Of a DNA stretch of 64,000 nucleotides, positions 8,670-17,980 are shown piece by piece. The notes under the pieces are model-generated. The model did no database searches and was not told the DNA's origin. It saw nothing but the letters and a program-made list of their open reading frames with translations. Location of the stretch: assembly GCA_020634115.1 (NCBI GenBank), contig JACKCH010000012.1, positions 310,001 through 374,000 on the forward strand, given 5' to 3'. The translations under genes and the position numbers were made by a program. The stretch comes from Anaerolineaceae bacterium. Lineage in GTDB: Bacteria > Chloroflexota > Anaerolineae > Aggregatilineales > Phototrophicaceae. How positions within the stretch are numbered: position 1 is the stretch's first letter; every line of letters starts with the position of its first letter.

Positions 8670-9898
8670 TATATTTCATCTTCTGCTATGATTTCCGACT
8701 TAATTACCGTCGCCATTTTATCATCAGGAGGGGCTTCCCGCATAGGGATCATGATATGGAAAGTGCTGCCCGGACAACGTTCTTCATCGTAGCCTGGGCT
8801 TTCCGCCCAGATGGTGCCGCCGTGCGCTTCGATAATTCCTTTAGCAATTGGAAGTCCTAAACCGGGGCCACCACCCTTAAATTTCGTCTTTCCGCTCGAA
8901 TGCAGAGCTACATCGCCTAAAGCGGAAAATGTATCAAAGATTCGTGAGAGATTGTCCGGGGCGATTCCAATGCCATTATCCGCAACGCTCAGATCAACGA
9001 ATCCGTGCAACTCACGTCCACGGATAATGATTATACCCCCATCAGGCGTATATTTAATGGCATTCATGACCACTTTTTGGAGTGCCTGCATGAGGCGATC
9101 CTGGTCGGCATAGGTCGGTTGTAATGGGATAGTCGCTTCTTCAATGGCAATTTCCAGCTTACGTTGAGCCAGTGTTTTTTCAACATTCCGCACCATTGTG
9201 CCTAGCGTCTGACGAAGCCAAATCGGTTGGAAATACAATTCCATAATGCCTAGATCAAGCAAGGAGACATCAATGAGGTCCGAGATAATTTCGCGTAGTC
9301 GTTTTGTACCACCCTCAACCCCTTCGACCAAAATAGTTGTATCTTGATTCGCACGAATGATTGCGTTGCCCGACAGCATTCCGATATATCCCTCAACTAG
9401 GGTCAATGGGGTGCGTAATTCATGAGCAGCAACCGCAATGAAATTGGATTTACTCTTATCAAGCTGCTCAATTCGAAGCTGGGCTTTCTGTAATTGGGTG
9501 CGAATATTTACTAATATATTTTCCGACTCCAGCCGAGAAAGATAGACAACTGCTTCACTAAATAACTGCTCACTTGTCAGTAGGAATTCAACCGCATCGA
9601 AAGGGTTATTGCTCGCTTTTATATGCTCCCACATAACCTGCTTTAGTGTCATCAACACAGAGATGAGTTCAGTAGAGGTGTCATCAGTCGGGGCGCTACG
9701 CGACTCAACCCAGTCAATCAGAATCGTATTCAACACAACGATATTATTCTGGCGGATTGATTGCCAGAACGCCTCATAAAATGCGCCTACTGCCTCACTC
9801 ACTTCAGAACGCAGTGCTTCATCCTGAGATAAACGCACAGTCGCGTTATCAATCAACGTATCCAGATTCTGGTCTAGCCAGTGTGCAAAAGCCATCAT
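8669..9898 (-). CDS. Soluble sensor histidine kinase
   Basis: 409 residues without a membrane segment, so likely cytoplasmic. Residues 1-135 are an alpha-helical input region of unknown type. A coiled segment (about 130-150) precedes HisKA, with H159 in AVAAHELRTPL. The ATPase domain has VVMNAIKYTPDGG (N box), DNGIGI (G1) and GPGLGLPIAKG (G2). It sits between trmFO and the aminotransferase gene with very short or overlapping junctions and has no adjacent response regulator. Signal and partner are unknown. Confidence 0.9.
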   Translation of the reverse strand: MMAFAHWLDQNLDTLIDNATVRLSQDEALRSEVSEAVGAFYEAFWQSIRQNNIVVLNTILIDWVESRSAPTDDTSTELISVLMTLKQVMWEHIKASNNPFDAVEFLLTSEQLFSEAVVYLSRLESENILVNIRTQLQKAQLRIEQLDKSKSNFIAVAAHELRTPLTLVEGYIGMLSGNAIIRANQDTTILVEGVEGGTKRLREIISDLIDVSLLDLGIMELYFQPIWLRQTLGTMVRNVEKTLAQRKLEIAIEEATIPLQPTYADQDRLMQALQKVVMNAIKYTPDGGIIIIRGRELHGFVDLSVADNGIGIAPDNLSRIFDTFSALGDVALHSSGKTKFKGGGPGLGLPIAKGIIEAHGGTIWAESPGYDEERCPGSTFHIMIPMREAPPDDKMATVIKSEIIAEDEI

Positions 9899-9944
9899 AG
9901 GTGCTTGAGTTCTCTTATAGCTGTTCTCTGCGTAATTGCAAATG

Positions 9945-11279
9945 CTAACTTAAGTATCTATCTCTAACATGTAATATGGATTCGCGCAAATGATCAATAC
10001 CGCGCTCAACATAAGCTCTATAGCGTTCCTGTTTATTCTTAACTGGATTGACCAACTCGGGCAAAATGCCAAAATTAGCCTTCATCGGTTGAAAGTGCTT
10101 GGGTTCAGTATGGGTTATATAGTGGCATAGAGCGCCAAGCATGGTTACTTCAGGCAAAATCAGTGGTGATTGACCGATCAGGTGTCGACTCATATTTACC
10201 CCAGCCAATAGCCCAGTGGCAATATTTCCCAAATAGCCTTCGATACCCGTTAGTTGACCGGCAAAGAATAAATTGTCGCGGGTTCTGAATTGAAGTGTTG
10301 GCAAAAGCAGGGTAGGGGAGTTGATAAATGTGTTGCGGTGCATTTGTCCCATACGGATGAATTCAGCCTGTTCCAAACCAGGAATAAGACGCAATACATC
10401 GCGTTGTTCTGTCCAGCGCATGTTTGTCTGGAAACCGACGATATTATATAAAGTACCAGCGGTGTTATCCCGCCGTAGTTGAACAACAGCGTGAGGGCGA
10501 TTGCCTGTACGGGGATCCCGCAACCCGACGGGGCGCATCGGGCCATACGCCAGCGTGTTATCCCCGCGTGCGGCTAACTGCTCAATGGGTACACACGCTT
10601 CAAAAAAATGGGGATCGTCTTGCTCAAAATTGCGCAGAGGAATAGTCTCTGCGGCGCGGACAGCGGATACAAAACGCTGATATTCCGCCTCATTCATGGG
10701 ACAGTTGATATAATCGCCTTCTTCTTGGTCGCCACGACCATAACGACTAGCAGAAAAAGCGACATCCATGTCAATACTATCTGCTTTTACAATGGGAGAG
10801 ATGGCGTCATAAAAATGTAAGTAGGCCTGCCCGGTAAGATTACCCAGCTGCTCGCTCAGAGCAACAGAGGTGAGCGGGCCGGTGGCGATAATGGTGGGTT
10901 CTGGCCCTAATACGGTCACTTCCTGCCGAATAATCGTGAGATTGGGATGCGTCTGGAGGATACGGGTAACAAGATTACTGAACCCCTCTCTATCTACGGC
11001 TAAAGCACCGCCAGCAGAAACAGCGGTACGTCGCGCACAATCCAATAATAGAGAGCGAAACAGGGTGAGCTCAGCCTGGAGAAGTCCAGAAGCACGATCA
11101 TGAAGTTTTGAACCCAGCGAATTGCTGCACACTAATTCCGCCAACTGGTCGGAAACGTGTGCGCCGGTAGATCGCTGGGGACGCATCTCATAGAGGTTGA
11201 CGTGAAGGCCGCGCTCAGCAAGCTGCCAGGCAGCTTCAGACCCAGCCAATCCACCACCAATAACTGTTACGGCAGTCAC
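9945..11279 (-). CDS. trmFO: TrmFO, folate/FAD-dependent tRNA uracil-54 C5-methyltransferase
   Basis: Makes ribothymidine at position 54 of tRNA using methylenetetrahydrofolate and FADH2. 444 residues, typical length. The N-terminal FAD fold begins VIGGGLAGSEAAWQLAERG and continues with LYEMRP. Further family marks are LVCSNSLGS, TGPLTS, YDAISPIV and FFAGQLTGIEGY near the C-terminus. ATG 11279 overlaps the stop of the upstream TPR gene by four bases (ATGA). Confidence 0.96.
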   Translation of the reverse strand: MTAVTVIGGGLAGSEAAWQLAERGLHVNLYEMRPQRSTGAHVSDQLAELVCSNSLGSKLHDRASGLLQAELTLFRSLLLDCARRTAVSAGGALAVDREGFSNLVTRILQTHPNLTIIRQEVTVLGPEPTIIATGPLTSVALSEQLGNLTGQAYLHFYDAISPIVKADSIDMDVAFSASRYGRGDQEEGDYINCPMNEAEYQRFVSAVRAAETIPLRNFEQDDPHFFEACVPIEQLAARGDNTLAYGPMRPVGLRDPRTGNRPHAVVQLRRDNTAGTLYNIVGFQTNMRWTEQRDVLRLIPGLEQAEFIRMGQMHRNTFINSPTLLLPTLQFRTRDNLFFAGQLTGIEGYLGNIATGLLAGVNMSRHLIGQSPLILPEVTMLGALCHYITHTEPKHFQPMKANFGILPELVNPVKNKQERYRAYVERGIDHLRESILHVRDRYLS

Positions 11280-12556
11280 GAACTTTGCCCTTGATTGATT
11301 GAATGTGAGGGCTTCAGATTAGAATTCGTGCTCAGATGCTGCGCAAACCCATAATATTTCTGGATTTTATCTTTATCATCTGCGTTGGATGGCACTAGAC
11401 GAAGCGCAACCTGGTACATTTCCAGAGCTTCATCATAATGACCCAGAGCGAAGCGGGCATTACCAATGACATCGTAGATACGATAATCAGTGATTTCGAG
11501 CGTTTCAACGAGTCCTTCTAATTCAGAAACGACACTCTCATATGAACGCTGCTGATAATAACAACAGGCAATCTGGTAGCGCAGCGAAATTTCCCAGGGA
11601 TGATCCGGATTAAATTGAAGCGCACTCTGATAGGAAACCAGGGCATCCTGATACTGCCCCAGCCTGAAATAAGCACTCCCCAACATTTCATATACCCGCG
11701 ACCATGTTACATCAACCCCGAGTGGCTTTTTAGTTATCCGCAGGAATCGCTGCAAATAATGTGCCGTCTCTTTCTCATGCCCATCCATAATTGAGAGAAT
11801 TTCGGCAGATGTAAGTAAGGCCTCAGACAACCCTTTACGTCCCTCTACACCGCTGGTGGTGGCGATTTCAACTGCTTCGCGCGCAGCCAAGAGTGCCGCA
11901 TGAAAATCTTGCATTTCGCGCAGGGCGCGGCTACGCAGGTTATGAACTTGGATCAGCCAGCTTTGGTCTTCACTGGCCGGATAAGTGTCTACAGACTTAT
12001 TCAGAAAAGTTAACGCCTTGTTCGGAGCACGCCACTCATATAGAGCAATAAACCCAAGACGTTCGTAGCAATACGCTGTCAAATTGCGTACATGGCTGGG
12101 AGTTAGTAATGCTGCTTGAAACGACTGTGCCGCGGCTTCGGTGTCACCGGCTGTTAACTGTACACGTCCCACCTGATAGTGAATCCACCCTGTATTATTA
12201 TAGTTGCTAGACTCATCCAAAATGGCTTGATAGATTCCCTGAGCTTTAATGGTGTCCTGTCGCTCCACAAAGCCAACACTTGCCTGCTCAAAGCGGGCCA
12301 GATAACTATCCGCAACCAACTCTTGAACATCAAAAGATCGATACCGCGTTTCATCATCAGCCTGCACCGTGGACAAATCCATCAATGCGTCATCAGGGCG
12401 CGCCGTTAGCAGTCGGACGCGAGCACGACGAATCAGGAGCTCAACGTGATCCGATTTTTGCATGGTGGCTCGTAGCCCTTTTGCGATGAGTGTTTCCGCT
12501 TTTTTAACGTCTCGCTGCTCAATAAGACGGTCTACCAGATATAAATTATCCTGCAT
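11276..12556 (-). CDS. TPR-repeat protein
   Basis: About 426 residues of helical repeats. Clear TPR units include YQVGRVQLTAGDTEAAAQSF, AYFRLGQYQDALVSYQSALQ and ARFALGHYDEALEMYQVALR, running to about residue 430. No signal peptide or enzymatic domain, so probably a cytoplasmic scaffold. I place the start at ATG 12556. An open frame extends to 12628, but that start would lie within the terminator hairpin at 12621-12647 and therefore outside any transcript beginning downstream of it. It is translationally coupled to trmFO. Confidence 0.75.
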   Translation of the reverse strand: MQDNLYLVDRLIEQRDVKKAETLIAKGLRATMQKSDHVELLIRRARVRLLTARPDDALMDLSTVQADDETRYRSFDVQELVADSYLARFEQASVGFVERQDTIKAQGIYQAILDESSNYNNTGWIHYQVGRVQLTAGDTEAAAQSFQAALLTPSHVRNLTAYCYERLGFIALYEWRAPNKALTFLNKSVDTYPASEDQSWLIQVHNLRSRALREMQDFHAALLAAREAVEIATTSGVEGRKGLSEALLTSAEILSIMDGHEKETAHYLQRFLRITKKPLGVDVTWSRVYEMLGSAYFRLGQYQDALVSYQSALQFNPDHPWEISLRYQIACCYYQQRSYESVVSELEGLVETLEITDYRIYDVIGNARFALGHYDEALEMYQVALRLVPSNADDKDKIQKYYGFAQHLSTNSNLKPSHSINQGQSS

Positions 12557-12620
12557 ACATGCCCCAAGAAACAGCATAAATTGATGATTCCAATGATAGT
12601 ACACAGTACCCTGGAATGCA

Positions 12621-12647
12621 AAACGCACGATGGATAGTCGTGCGTTT
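12621..12647 (-). terminator. Terminator after fabF
   Basis: A 10-bp perfect inverted repeat (AAACGCACGA, 12621-12630, with 12638-12647; 7-nt loop). On the minus strand the stem ends in GTTT followed by TGCATT, a modest T-rich tail. It separates the plsX-fabF unit from the TPR-trmFO unit. On the plus strand the tail is stronger (TTTTT), but no plus-strand gene precedes it. Confidence 0.6.
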
Positions 12648-12673
12648 TTGGTTGGTTTTTACCCTCTAGAGCT

Positions 12674-13936
12674 TTATATTGCACCTAGGACGATAGAAGC
12701 ATTTTGTCCACCCAGCCCAAAGCTGTTTGAGAGAATGTACTTCAGGTTCTTGAAGTCCCTAGCTGTATTGGGGACATAGTCCAAGTCACATTCCGGGTCA
12801 GGCGTCTCATAGTTTATAGTCGGGTGAATAACCTTTTCAGCAAGGCTTTTCGCACAGGCAATAATTTCAATCGCGCCCGATCCTGCTAGTGCGTGTCCAA
12901 TCATGCTCTTGGTAGAACTAATGGCTACGTTATAGGCATGTTCCCCAAACACATTCTTGATAGCGAGGGTTTCCATAGCATCGTTGGCTTTGGTAGAGGT
13001 GCCATGAGCGTTGATGTACTGGACATCTTCGGGATTTATATGAGCCGACTCCAATGCCCAGGCCATAGAGCGCATCGCACCTTTCCCTTCAGGGTCGAGG
13101 GCGGCGACGTGGTAAGCATCGGATGAAGACGCATGGCCGAGAATTTCAGCGTAGATTCGCGCACCGCGTTTCAAAGCATGTGCCAGGCTCTCGATAATCA
13201 CGATACCACAGCCTTCGCTAAACACAAAGCCGGAACGATCGGCATCGAAGGGGCGACTGGCAGCCGCCGGGTTGTCGTTATACGCATTTGCCAACGCTTT
13301 CATGGCGTCAAATCCTGCAATTGCGTAATCCTGAAGAACGGCTTCCACACCCCCAGTGATAACTACATCGGAGCGTCCGTTCATGACCAGCTCACTTGCT
13401 TCCCCTACAGATTGCGTCCCCGCAGCACAAGCGGTGGATGGCGCATTCAGTGGTCCCAAAGCGCGCAAAAAACGGCTCACATAATGGGCAGGCATATTGG
13501 GGAGTGCGTTAATCAGAGAAAGTGGATTCGGTTTATTGTAACCAGTCGTCTTATATTTGAACGTGCTTTGCTCTGCCATCTCATGCGCCCCTAGAGACGA
13601 GCCGATAACCACGCCAACTCGTTCACCTTCGGCCTCGACATCGGAAACAGTCAGCCCGGCATCTTCTATTGCCATTTTCGAGGCGGCTATAGCAAAGTGA
13701 GACGCACGTCCCATCCGCCGGGCCTCTTTTGGTTCAATGTACTCAGTCGGGTCAAAATCACGTACTTCACCGCCAATTTGAACTGGGACATGATCTATCG
13801 GAATAGTCTCGATTCGTCGGATTCCGGATTCGCCTGCTTTTAAGCTGTTCCACAGAGATGTGGCTGACCCTAATGCTGTGACACCACCAAGTCCTGTGAT
13901 CACTACTCTTGGTCGGCCATTGCGTAACAATTCCAT
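12674..13936 (-). CDS. fabF: 3-oxoacyl-ACP synthase II (FabF/KASII)
   Basis: Condensing enzyme of fatty acid elongation, 420 residues. The catalytic Cys is in PSTACAAGTQSVGEA, the first active-site His in NAHGTSTKAND and the second in STKSMIGHALAGSG; the C-terminus has SNSFGLGGQNAS. It lies 21 bases after plsX, so the two form a lipid-synthesis unit. No acpP, fabD or fabG is nearby. A polyketide-type role is unlikely given the context. Confidence 0.95.
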   Translation of the reverse strand: MELLRNGRPRVVITGLGGVTALGSATSLWNSLKAGESGIRRIETIPIDHVPVQIGGEVRDFDPTEYIEPKEARRMGRASHFAIAASKMAIEDAGLTVSDVEAEGERVGVVIGSSLGAHEMAEQSTFKYKTTGYNKPNPLSLINALPNMPAHYVSRFLRALGPLNAPSTACAAGTQSVGEASELVMNGRSDVVITGGVEAVLQDYAIAGFDAMKALANAYNDNPAAASRPFDADRSGFVFSEGCGIVIIESLAHALKRGARIYAEILGHASSSDAYHVAALDPEGKGAMRSMAWALESAHINPEDVQYINAHGTSTKANDAMETLAIKNVFGEHAYNVAISSTKSMIGHALAGSGAIEIIACAKSLAEKVIHPTINYETPDPECDLDYVPNTARDFKNLKYILSNSFGLGGQNASIVLGAI

Positions 13937-13957
13937 AATCCCTCACCTGTGTTGGTC

Positions 13958-14956
13958 TTAACGCGATACAATCAGATCATCGCGGATAGATTGAACAATA
14001 TCACCACTAACGGCCAATCGCGCCTGATTGATCGCATTTCGGATCGCCTGCGCATTTGATCGCCCGTGACCAATTATGACAACACCATTTACCCCTAAAA
14101 GAGGCGCTCCGCCAATTTCAAAGGGATCAATTTGCCGACTAACACGGGCAAAAGCCCGCCTTGCAAGCAGACCTCCCATTGCCGAAATCGGGTCGCGTTT
14201 TAGTTCGCTGCGTATCAAGCCGGATAGCGCGCTCCCAAAGGCTTCAAATGACTTTACGGTAATGTTGCCAATGAAACCATCTGAGACAACCACATCACCT
14301 TTCCCATTCAGAATATCTTTTGGCTCGATATTGCCAACGAAATTCAAGTGTGTGTAGGCCTGAAGTATTTCATAGGTTTCCTGGATAGCTTGATTGCCCT
14401 TTCCCTTCTCTTCACCGTTAGAAAGTAATGCAACACGTGGCCGTTCCAATTTCAGGGCTTTACGCGCGTAAATATCGCCCATCAGAGCAAACTGCACCAT
14501 CCACTCTGGCTTGGAATCTGTGTTGGCGCCAATGTCAACCATAGTGACATAGTTGCCATGTACCCTGATGATCGAACTAAGCGCAGGCCGTTTAACCGCA
14601 GGAATTCTGTGCAGGGTATAAAGCATGGCGATCGTAAGCGCAGCCCCAGTATTTCCTGCAGTTACAAAAGCCTGCGCCTCACCGTCTTTAACCAGATTCA
14701 TGCCGATGTGCATTGAGGAGTCTGGCTTTGTTTTTCCAACCACACTTGGCTTGTCTGTCATTTCAACGATCTCAGATGCATGGACTATCGTTATCTTCAG
14801 TCCTAAGATATCGTGTTTTTTTAACTCTGTTTCCACCGTTTCCCGATCACCAACCAACAAAATTTCATCACTGTACATTCTTGCGGCCTGCACAGCGCCT
14901 TCGACATCAGGTGATGGATAGTTATCACTTCCCATCGCGTCCACGGCGATTCGCAT
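13958..14956 (-). CDS. plsX: Phosphate acyltransferase PlsX
   Basis: Peripheral membrane enzyme converting acyl-ACP to acyl-phosphate for phospholipid synthesis. 332 residues, starting MRIAVDAMGSDNYPSPDVEGA as in the family. Other marks are TAGNTGA, the VDIGAN motif and GNGKGDVVVSDGFIGN-like residues. AAGGAAG precedes the ATG. First gene of the plsX-fabF operon. Confidence 0.96.
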   Translation of the reverse strand: MRIAVDAMGSDNYPSPDVEGAVQAARMYSDEILLVGDRETVETELKKHDILGLKITIVHASEIVEMTDKPSVVGKTKPDSSMHIGMNLVKDGEAQAFVTAGNTGAALTIAMLYTLHRIPAVKRPALSSIIRVHGNYVTMVDIGANTDSKPEWMVQFALMGDIYARKALKLERPRVALLSNGEEKGKGNQAIQETYEILQAYTHLNFVGNIEPKDILNGKGDVVVSDGFIGNITVKSFEAFGSALSGLIRSELKRDPISAMGGLLARRAFARVSRQIDPFEIGGAPLLGVNGVVIIGHGRSNAQAIRNAINQARLAVSGDIVQSIRDDLIVSR

Positions 14957-15067
14957 GTTGGCTTCCTTAGTGTTTATGCAACCTATCGCTATGAGTAGTG
15001 CGCAATATGGTCAAATCCTAGCAGAAATTTTATACAGGTATAGGTGAAACTGAGTCGCAACAAGGAA

Positions 15068-15095
15068 TTGACAGCGTATAGTCTGGCGGTATAAT
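15068..15095 (+). promoter_or_regulatory. Consensus sigma-70-type promoter of tRNA-Leu
   Basis: TTGACA (15068-15073) and TATAAT (15090-15095) are separated by 16 nt: both boxes match consensus exactly. The tRNA begins 19 bases after the -10. This is the strongest promoter visible in the window. Confidence 0.85.
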
Positions 15096-15113
15096 AACAA
15101 CTAAATAACATAT

Positions 15114-15195
15114 GTCCCGGTGGCGGAATAGGCAGACGCGCACGGTTGAGGGCTGTGTCCCTTGCGGGGTGGAGGTTCAAGTCCTCTCCGGGACA
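15114..15195 (+). tRNA. tRNA-Leu(GAG)
   Basis: An 82-nt class II tRNA. The acceptor stem GTCCCGG (15114-15120) pairs perfectly with CCGGGAC (15188-15194), with discriminator A at 15195. The anticodon loop TTGAGGG (15146-15152) has GAG at 15148-15150, reading CUC/CUU. A long variable arm (TCCC/GGGG) is typical of tRNA-Leu. The T arm is GGAGG-TTCAAGT-CCTCT. CCA is not encoded. Confidence 0.97.
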
Positions 15196-15198
15196 CTT

Positions 15199-15233
15199 AA
15201 AATAGAACCCACTTTCATGGGTTCTATTTTTTT
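15199..15233 (+). terminator. Terminator after tRNA-Leu
   Basis: A 13-bp perfect inverted repeat (AAAATAGAACCCA, 15199-15211, with 15218-15230; 6-nt loop) runs into seven T residues. It begins four bases after the tRNA. Confidence 0.9.
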
Positions 15234-15353
15234 CAGGAAATAATGACAGAGATTGCTACAATTCCTTTTCCTGACATGCTTTTCGCATTATACTCATACT
15301 AAAATTGCATTAGAAGTCATCTAGACTTTTAATTGAGCGCACAGGGAAATTCA

Positions 15354-16223
15354 ATGACTGATACAATAGAACAGATGCTGGCCCAGGCATTTGAATTGAT
15401 TGAAGATGAAGACCTCGCTGGAGCCCAGCGCATATTAAAACCCCTGATTGAGGCGGATCGTAATAATGCAGACGTGTGGTGGCTTTACGCACATGCCATT
15501 TCTGATCCAGAAACGGCTCATATTGCATTACAAAATGTGCTGCGTATTGACAAAGATTACCCAGAAGCGCAATCTCTTCTCAACACACTAGAGGCAAGCC
15601 TTCCCTCTAGTTCCATTGGTGAAAAGACTCAGGAAGCACCTTTTAGTCTGCCTGAGATGCCGGCTACTTTACCTGGTTTTGGTGGTTCCGAAGAGGATGA
15701 TCTAGAAGATATTGAACCTGAAGAAGATAGGCGTCGCACGATTTTGATTTCACTAGCAATTATGGTAATTATCTTTGTCGTGGTGGTCTTCATGTTGCTA
15801 CAGAATTCTACAAATCGAAACGGGACCCCAACTGAGACTCCAACTGAACAAATACAAAACACGTCCGTTCCTGTTCAACAGATTGGTGAATACGCCATAC
15901 TTCATCAGGCATTATCCACCTTCGATGTACCGGATCAAGGCATTTTCATACAAAACACTTCTGTGGGGAATACATTGGTTGTAGAAGTCTGCGAAGATGA
16001 TCGTCGCCAGGCGCGACAAACACTTCCGCTCGTATTAGATATATTAGCGAACCAGTCCGCAGCCATTGAGGATGGTATCGATGCAATTGCGACTCGGATT
16101 CAAAGCTGCGGCACAGGTGAAGCCTGGATGTTTGTCGGTGTGCCATTACAAACCGCTGTAGATTACACAAACGGCACCATTGAATCTGCCGATTTTCAAG
16201 CGGCTTGGAAACCTGTTGAATAA
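15354..16223 (+). CDS. TPR-like membrane-anchored protein, unknown function
   Basis: About 289 residues. The N-terminal 70 form TPR-like helices (LAQAFELIEDEDLAGAQRIL; VWWLYAHAI). An acidic linker (EEDDLEDIEPEED) leads to one membrane helix (LISLAIMVIIFVVVVFMLL) and an outer domain of about 140 residues with two or three Cys. The first half should be cytoplasmic and the second outside. ATG 15354 is preferred over an in-frame TTG 15333 because AGGGAAA precedes it. The outer domain is not recognised. Confidence 0.75.
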   Translation: MTDTIEQMLAQAFELIEDEDLAGAQRILKPLIEADRNNADVWWLYAHAISDPETAHIALQNVLRIDKDYPEAQSLLNTLEASLPSSSIGEKTQEAPFSLPEMPATLPGFGGSEEDDLEDIEPEEDRRRTILISLAIMVIIFVVVVFMLLQNSTNRNGTPTETPTEQIQNTSVPVQQIGEYAILHQALSTFDVPDQGIFIQNTSVGNTLVVEVCEDDRRQARQTLPLVLDILANQSAAIEDGIDAIATRIQSCGTGEAWMFVGVPLQTAVDYTNGTIESADFQAAWKPVE

Positions 16224-16230
16224 CCTATAG

Positions 16231-17874
16231 TTAATCGTTTCTTTGTTTGTGCACAGGCAGTCGGACAGTGAAGATTGTACCCTCATTGACCCGACTGCTT
16301 ACTTCAATACTTCCGTGATGCTGCTGCACTATACCATAGCTGACGAAAAGCCCAAGTCCCGTGCCATTGGCCTTTGTTGAGTAAAACGGATCAAAAATCT
16401 TCCCCAACTCCAATTCAGGAATGCCAATCCCGTTATCCTCAAACTCAGCAATGATCTCATCACCATCAAGGCGAGTAGCTATTCTGAGGATACCACCTTG
16501 TTGCATAGCCGATTTAGCATTCAGGAAGATGTTCATGAATACCTGTTCAAGTTGGTCTTTGCTGCCGTAGACGGGAAGAAGCTCCCTAAAGTCCGTGGTG
16601 ATTTGAACACCTTCTTTTTCAAAGAACTTCTGGTTAAGACTAATGACGCTCTCGATAATTTGTCCTATATCTAGCATCTGAATGTCGCTACTATCGAGAT
16701 TGCGTTTTCCTGTAAATTCCAGCAACCGGCTTACGATACGGCGGATACGCTCAACACTTTCTTGGATGGTTTCGATGGCACGTATGTCAATCGGTACGTT
16801 ATCCTGAATATCTTCCAGAATATGTTCCAGATTGATTCGTATCGGCTGTAGGGGATTATTAATTTCATGAGCAATGCTAGCGGCAAGGTGACCAATTGAC
16901 GCTAATTTCTCCGCGCGTATTAGTAATTGTTGAGCCGATTCAAGCTCTTTTGTACGCTCATTGACCATGTCCTCTAAGTGGAGAGCATAGTTTGCCTGGA
17001 TTTCGTAGAGTTGGGCGTTGCTGATTGCTAACGCCGCCTGTCTGCCAACCCCACGAAAGAGTTGGAGGTGTTTATCATCGTATTCCTGAGTGTTTGATGC
17101 TGTGAGCAGGAATCCCAAAACGTTGTCCCCCTGTATCAGGGGGACAATCATGCCATTGGTATGTTCACTTCCTATCTCAAGTGGTGATTCGCTCGACCAA
17201 CCCATTGCGTCAGGATTTCGCATGAATTGTGTGACGAATGTCTCTGGTAACGAGCATTGATCAGATAAACTGTTATTGTTGGCATCTTTCGTGCGGCAAA
17301 TCATCATTTGATCTTCGTCAAGCAGGCCGATAGATGCCTCATCGCCAGGAAGGAACTCTAATATTAACTTAGGAACAAGCGTGAGCAGATTGTCAATGGC
17401 AACATATTGGCTTAACTCATCGCTGATTTTTAATAAGGCTTCCAGTTCCTGTGTGCGACGCTGCAAAGCCATTTCAAGATGATGTGATCGAATCTTGCTT
17501 CTGGCACGCGCCAGGAGTTCTTTGGGATCAAACGGCTTATATACATAATCATCCGCACCCAGGTTTAGGCCGTGTGCCACATCCGTTGGCTGGCGAGCAC
17601 GAGCAGTAATGATAATGGTTGGCAGTGTATTCGTTGCAGGAGCTTCCCTTAGCGCTTTTAGTACTTCAAATCCGTTCATTAATGGCATTTGTATGTCTAA
17701 TAATAAAAGGTCTGGCAGCAGTTCCTGTGCCATGTTTAGGGCATCTACACCGTTATTTGCAGCGATTACTTCGTAGTTTTCGCGCGTAAAAATCCGTTCA
17801 AGCATTATTGTTGTGTGTATTTCATCATCAGCAACCAGAACCAGTGGTATTTCTCGTTGTCTATTCATTTTCAT
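16231..17874 (-). CDS. REC-GAF-histidine kinase (receiver at the N-terminus)
   Basis: 547 residues, soluble. The receiver domain at 10-130 has phosphoacceptor D60 (LLLLDIQMPLMNG), acidic pair D16/D17, T90 and K113. A coiled segment (130-155) joins a GAF domain (about 155-290), then a coiled coil and HisKA with H336 in ASIAHEINNPLQ. The ATPase domain carries the DNGIGIPE and GTGLGLFVSYG boxes. Such proteins may have kinase activity set by phosphorylation of their own receiver. It converges on the TPR gene with a 7-base gap and no terminator. Confidence 0.92.
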   Translation of the reverse strand: MKMNRQREIPLVLVADDEIHTTIMLERIFTRENYEVIAANNGVDALNMAQELLPDLLLLDIQMPLMNGFEVLKALREAPATNTLPTIIITARARQPTDVAHGLNLGADDYVYKPFDPKELLARARSKIRSHHLEMALQRRTQELEALLKISDELSQYVAIDNLLTLVPKLILEFLPGDEASIGLLDEDQMMICRTKDANNNSLSDQCSLPETFVTQFMRNPDAMGWSSESPLEIGSEHTNGMIVPLIQGDNVLGFLLTASNTQEYDDKHLQLFRGVGRQAALAISNAQLYEIQANYALHLEDMVNERTKELESAQQLLIRAEKLASIGHLAASIAHEINNPLQPIRINLEHILEDIQDNVPIDIRAIETIQESVERIRRIVSRLLEFTGKRNLDSSDIQMLDIGQIIESVISLNQKFFEKEGVQITTDFRELLPVYGSKDQLEQVFMNIFLNAKSAMQQGGILRIATRLDGDEIIAEFEDNGIGIPELELGKIFDPFYSTKANGTGLGLFVSYGIVQQHHGSIEVSSRVNEGTIFTVRLPVHKQRND

Positions 17875-17890
17875 CCCATCAAAATAAGAG

Positions 17891-17918
17891 TTGGGTTTAT
17901 GGATAAGTGTGCTACAAT
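17891..17918 (+). promoter_or_regulatory. Putative promoter of the ctpA-smpB operon
   Basis: TTGGGT (17891-17896) and TACAAT (17913-17918), 16-nt spacing, about 60 bases upstream of the ctpA ATG. Each box has two or fewer departures from consensus at key positions. It lies in the short gap between the divergent kinase gene and ctpA. Confidence 0.4.
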
Positions 17919-17980
17919 TTTCGTGAATTAACGGTTTTATTATAGTAAATCATGTAATTGGGTTTAGGCGCAAGCAACGT